This document shows positions 11,636 through 13,020 of a stretch of 13,020 nucleotides of DNA, piece by piece (position 1 is the first letter of the stretch; each line of letters starts with the position of its first letter). The stretch comes from JAFGPJ01 sp964439135. Lineage in GTDB: Bacteria > Planctomycetota > Phycisphaerae > Sedimentisphaerales > Anaerobacaceae. The DNA is taken from contig CAYTNN010000135.1 in the NCBI GenBank assembly GCA_964439135.1, positions 1 through 13,020 of the forward strand, written 5' to 3'. The notes beneath the pieces were generated by a model. That model was not told the origin of the DNA. It searched no databases and was given only the letters and a program-made list of their open reading frames with translations. The translations under genes and the position numbers were made by a program.

Positions 11636-11666
11636 TGAAAGACTATAACTTCTTCGGGAGAAAGAA

Positions 11667-12359
11667 ATGAAACGGCAAACAGTTCTTGTATTGGTGGTAG
11701 CTTTTTTTCTGTTTACACCTTGGGCCTCCGTGAATGTAAGTGCAGACATTTTCTTCGATGATTTTGACGATGGCAACGCCGATGGTTGGTGGCTTGGTTA
11801 TAACCAATTTGGCCAATATGGAAATTGGATTATTGAGAATGGGAGCTTATTACAAGATAGAGGAGGTGACGGTTATATTGCTCTGGTAGAAAATCTCATA
11901 CTTTCAAGCCAATCGATTGCAGTCGATTTGATAGAAAACCCGGCCAAATGTGCAGGTTATGGAGGCCCTACTATCTGGTATCAGGATACTATGAATTGGG
12001 TTCAGGTTCGGTTGTATCCCGCCGCCGATTTGATTTTCGTAAGCGAAATCGTTGATGGGAGCATCGCAACTCCTGACGGACAATCTTTTTCTTACCCGTT
12101 TGTATCTGGAACTTACTGGTACAATCTAAGAGTTGATGCGGATAGTATGAATGGGGAATTGGCCGTCTATATAGATGACAACTATCTATTCACTTATGTC
12201 GTAAGCACTCCAAATCGCACGGGTCAGTCCGGAGTATTTTCTGGTAATGGCGGTACGTATTTTGATAACTTTTCGATTGTCCCCGTCCCCTCTGCTATGC
12301 TGCTCGCCACGTTGGGTTTAACATTTTCCGGCGGTCTTCTCCGCAGACGTAGAGGGTGA
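11667..12359 (+). CDS. Secreted LamG-like protein with PEP-CTERM-like sorting tail
   Basis: A 230-residue exported protein. The signal peptide covers about residues 1-26 (MKRQTVLVLVVAFFLF..., likely cut after VSA). The mature part begins FDDFDDGNADGWW and continues with GNWIIENGSLLQD, WYQDTMNWVQVRLYP, and YWYNLRVDADSMNGELAVYIDD, a pattern of concanavalin/laminin-G-like beta-sandwich domains. The C-terminus (205-230) is a sorting tail: VPVPSAMLL, a hydrophobic helix, then RRRR. It resembles PEP-CTERM tails handled by exosortase, in the VPxPSA variant. No exosortase is in this window. The ATG at 11667 has GGGAG six bases upstream. An extracellular or surface role is likely, and carbohydrate binding is possible but not shown. 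No catalytic residues can be named. Confidence 0.85.
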   Translation: MKRQTVLVLVVAFFLFTPWASVNVSADIFFDDFDDGNADGWWLGYNQFGQYGNWIIENGSLLQDRGGDGYIALVENLILSSQSIAVDLIENPAKCAGYGGPTIWYQDTMNWVQVRLYPAADLIFVSEIVDGSIATPDGQSFSYPFVSGTYWYNLRVDADSMNGELAVYIDDNYLFTYVVSTPNRTGQSGVFSGNGGTYFDNFSIVPVPSAMLLATLGLTFSGGLLRRRRG

Positions 12360-12413
12360 CATAGAGCTTGAACGAGACTTCCAGTCTGGAGTGGCAATAG
12401 GAAGAGAGATATT

Positions 12414-12476
12414 ATGAAATATTCATTTAGCTCGAAAGTGGTTAAGAATGGGACTATTCAAAGATTTATTAGCTGA
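12414..12476 (+). CDS. Possible 20-codon ORF overlapping the start of the BamE-like gene
   Basis: An ATG at 12414 with a good ribosome site (GGAAGAGAG) opens MKYSFSSKVVKNGTIQRFIS and stops at 12476, 28 bases inside the next gene and in another frame. The next gene's own ATG (12448) has no clear ribosome site. It may be a coupling peptide, or the true N-terminus of a gene with a one-base frameshift. It may also be chance. Confidence 0.3.
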   Translation: MKYSFSSKVVKNGTIQRFIS

Positions 12477-12885
12477 TTGCTTCAACGGACTTACATTGCA
12501 GATACCCAAAACTATAGTTGAACTGCACGTTGAAAAGAAAATAGCCGAAAGGTTGCTCCCGAACTTAAGTATAAAGGCCCCGGAAGACCAGAGGTGGGAT
12601 AAAATAAAACTTGGGATGTCCGAAGAACAAGTCGGGCAACTGTTAGGTCTACCTGACGAAATTGCCGAACGCTACTGGGGAGTATGGGGTTATTCGAGAC
12701 GTAAAATCTTAACTGGAGAGAAATTGGATGGCTCTGTCGCATTTAAGGAAGAGGGTGTTTACTCTTTTCGGGTAATCTATAAAAAACGAGATGGTAGCTG
12801 GGTAGCAGGCGAGGCCCCACCAACTGCTTGGCTACAACAAAGACAAATAGAGTGTCGCAATGGTGAACCCGGAACAATACTGTAA
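12448..12885 (+). CDS. BamE/SmpA-like domain protein
   Basis: A 145-residue protein whose middle part, W-D-K-I-K-L-G-M-S-E-E-Q-V-G-Q-L-L-G-L-P (about 50-69), is the hallmark of the BamE/SmpA/OmlA fold (GMs-x2-qV-x2-lLG-x-P). It is followed by the usual strands (YWGVWGYSRR, GSVAFKEEGVYSFRVIY). Proteins with this fold include the outer-membrane assembly lipoprotein BamE and many unrelated small proteins. There is no signal peptide or lipobox here, so a role in outer-membrane assembly should not be assumed. The N-terminal 45 residues are helical and not recognised. The ATG at 12448 is the only start in frame after a stop at 12415-12417. It lies 88 bases after the PEP-CTERM-like gene, with no clear terminator between, so the two may be co-transcribed. 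Confidence 0.65.
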   Translation: MGLFKDLLADCFNGLTLQIPKTIVELHVEKKIAERLLPNLSIKAPEDQRWDKIKLGMSEEQVGQLLGLPDEIAERYWGVWGYSRRKILTGEKLDGSVAFKEEGVYSFRVIYKKRDGSWVAGEAPPTAWLQQRQIECRNGEPGTIL

Positions 12886-12945
12886 AATGTAAAATACAAG
12901 AATCCGATATATCATGGTTAAATACATTAAATTTTTGAAAAATTA

Positions 12946-12993
12946 GGGAATACTAGGGACAGCCACAATCCTGTTCGGCACAAGGATTGCTGT
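12946..12993 (+). repeat. REP-like element with hairpin near the window end
   Basis: GGGAATACTAGGGACAGC (12946-12963) leads into a hairpin: ACAG (12959-12962) with CTGT (12990-12993), and CAATCCT (12966-12972) with AGGATTG (12983-12989), three bases bulged. AGGGACAG-type sequences of this kind often flank REP-associated or IS200-like transposases. None is visible before the window ends. The ACTAGGGACAGC core recurs inverted at 10522-10533. Confidence 0.45.
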
Positions 12994-13020
12994 GTGATTT
13001 ATGGGGGGAGAAATACCCAA

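Larger units (their letters stand above)
10787..11666. other. Long stretch without a supported gene (880 bases)
   Basis: The first part (about 10830-11045) is strongly AT-rich with pyrimidine runs. It is followed by a CCCAT/ATGGG hairpin (11047-11065) and a G-rich tract (11063-11130). Then comes a stretch with overlapping open frames on both strands (minus 11456-10959 and plus 11092-11346) that lack ribosome sites and show translation of low-complexity DNA. The last 190 bases hold a promoter (11477-11506) and a structured leader for the gene at 11667. A decayed gene in 11140-11460 cannot be excluded. Confidence 0.6.

Noticed and set aside
12376..12396. Terminator after the PEP-CTERM-like gene
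   Set aside because: A small ACTTCCAG/TGGAGT hairpin is possible, but it is short, bulged and has no T run.

Overview
This looks like chromosomal DNA of a Planctomycetota bacterium, most likely Phycisphaerae-like. That is inferred from protein content, not from a marker gene: a K+-dependent membrane pyrophosphatase, a large pseudopilin-like protein of the type abundant in Planctomycetota (YAND...LP, FVCPGD and H-x9-DG-like motifs), and a secreted protein with a PEP-CTERM-like VPxPSA tail. Many starts have good Shine-Dalgarno sites. GTG (hppA) and TTG (rsfS) are used as starts. No tRNA, rRNA, CRISPR array or intact transposase gene was seen.

Region 1 (1-7952) is almost entirely leftward. In transcription order it holds: a tail-anchored coiled-coil protein (7176-7952); the membrane pyrophosphatase hppA (4587-6992) with its own terminator; a HicA/HicB-like toxin-antitoxin pair (4107-4307 and 3719-4162) behind a near-consensus promoter, closed by a second terminator almost identical to that of hppA; rsfS and argS as a tight pair; an MntA/HepT toxin-antitoxin pair (934-1239 and 612-959); a YjbQ-family gene (134-544); and perhaps the start of another gene running off the left edge. 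Housekeeping genes are thus interleaved with two toxin-antitoxin modules. Both modules have a leader hairpin that could mask a start codon or ribosome site.

Region 2 (7953-8381) is a divergent promoter region with leftward and rightward promoters, an unassigned structured element ending in a T run on the minus strand, and a structured leader for the next gene.

Region 3 (8382-10364, rightward) is one 660-residue protein: a pseudopilin-like N-terminal half joined to a C-terminal half that I read as a serpin-like domain. It matches the serpin signature at the expected place but has an unusual reactive-loop hinge. This is the most unusual protein in the window.

Region 4 (10365-13020) is gene-poor and partly AT-rich. 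It has dispersed-repeat debris, a small Cys-rich protein (leftward), a long non-coding stretch with a G-rich tract, a secreted PEP-CTERM-like protein behind an attenuator-like leader, and a BamE/SmpA-like protein. A 12-bp inverted pair (10522-10533 and 12952-12963) brackets much of this region, suggesting an accessory segment shaped by repeat or mobile elements.
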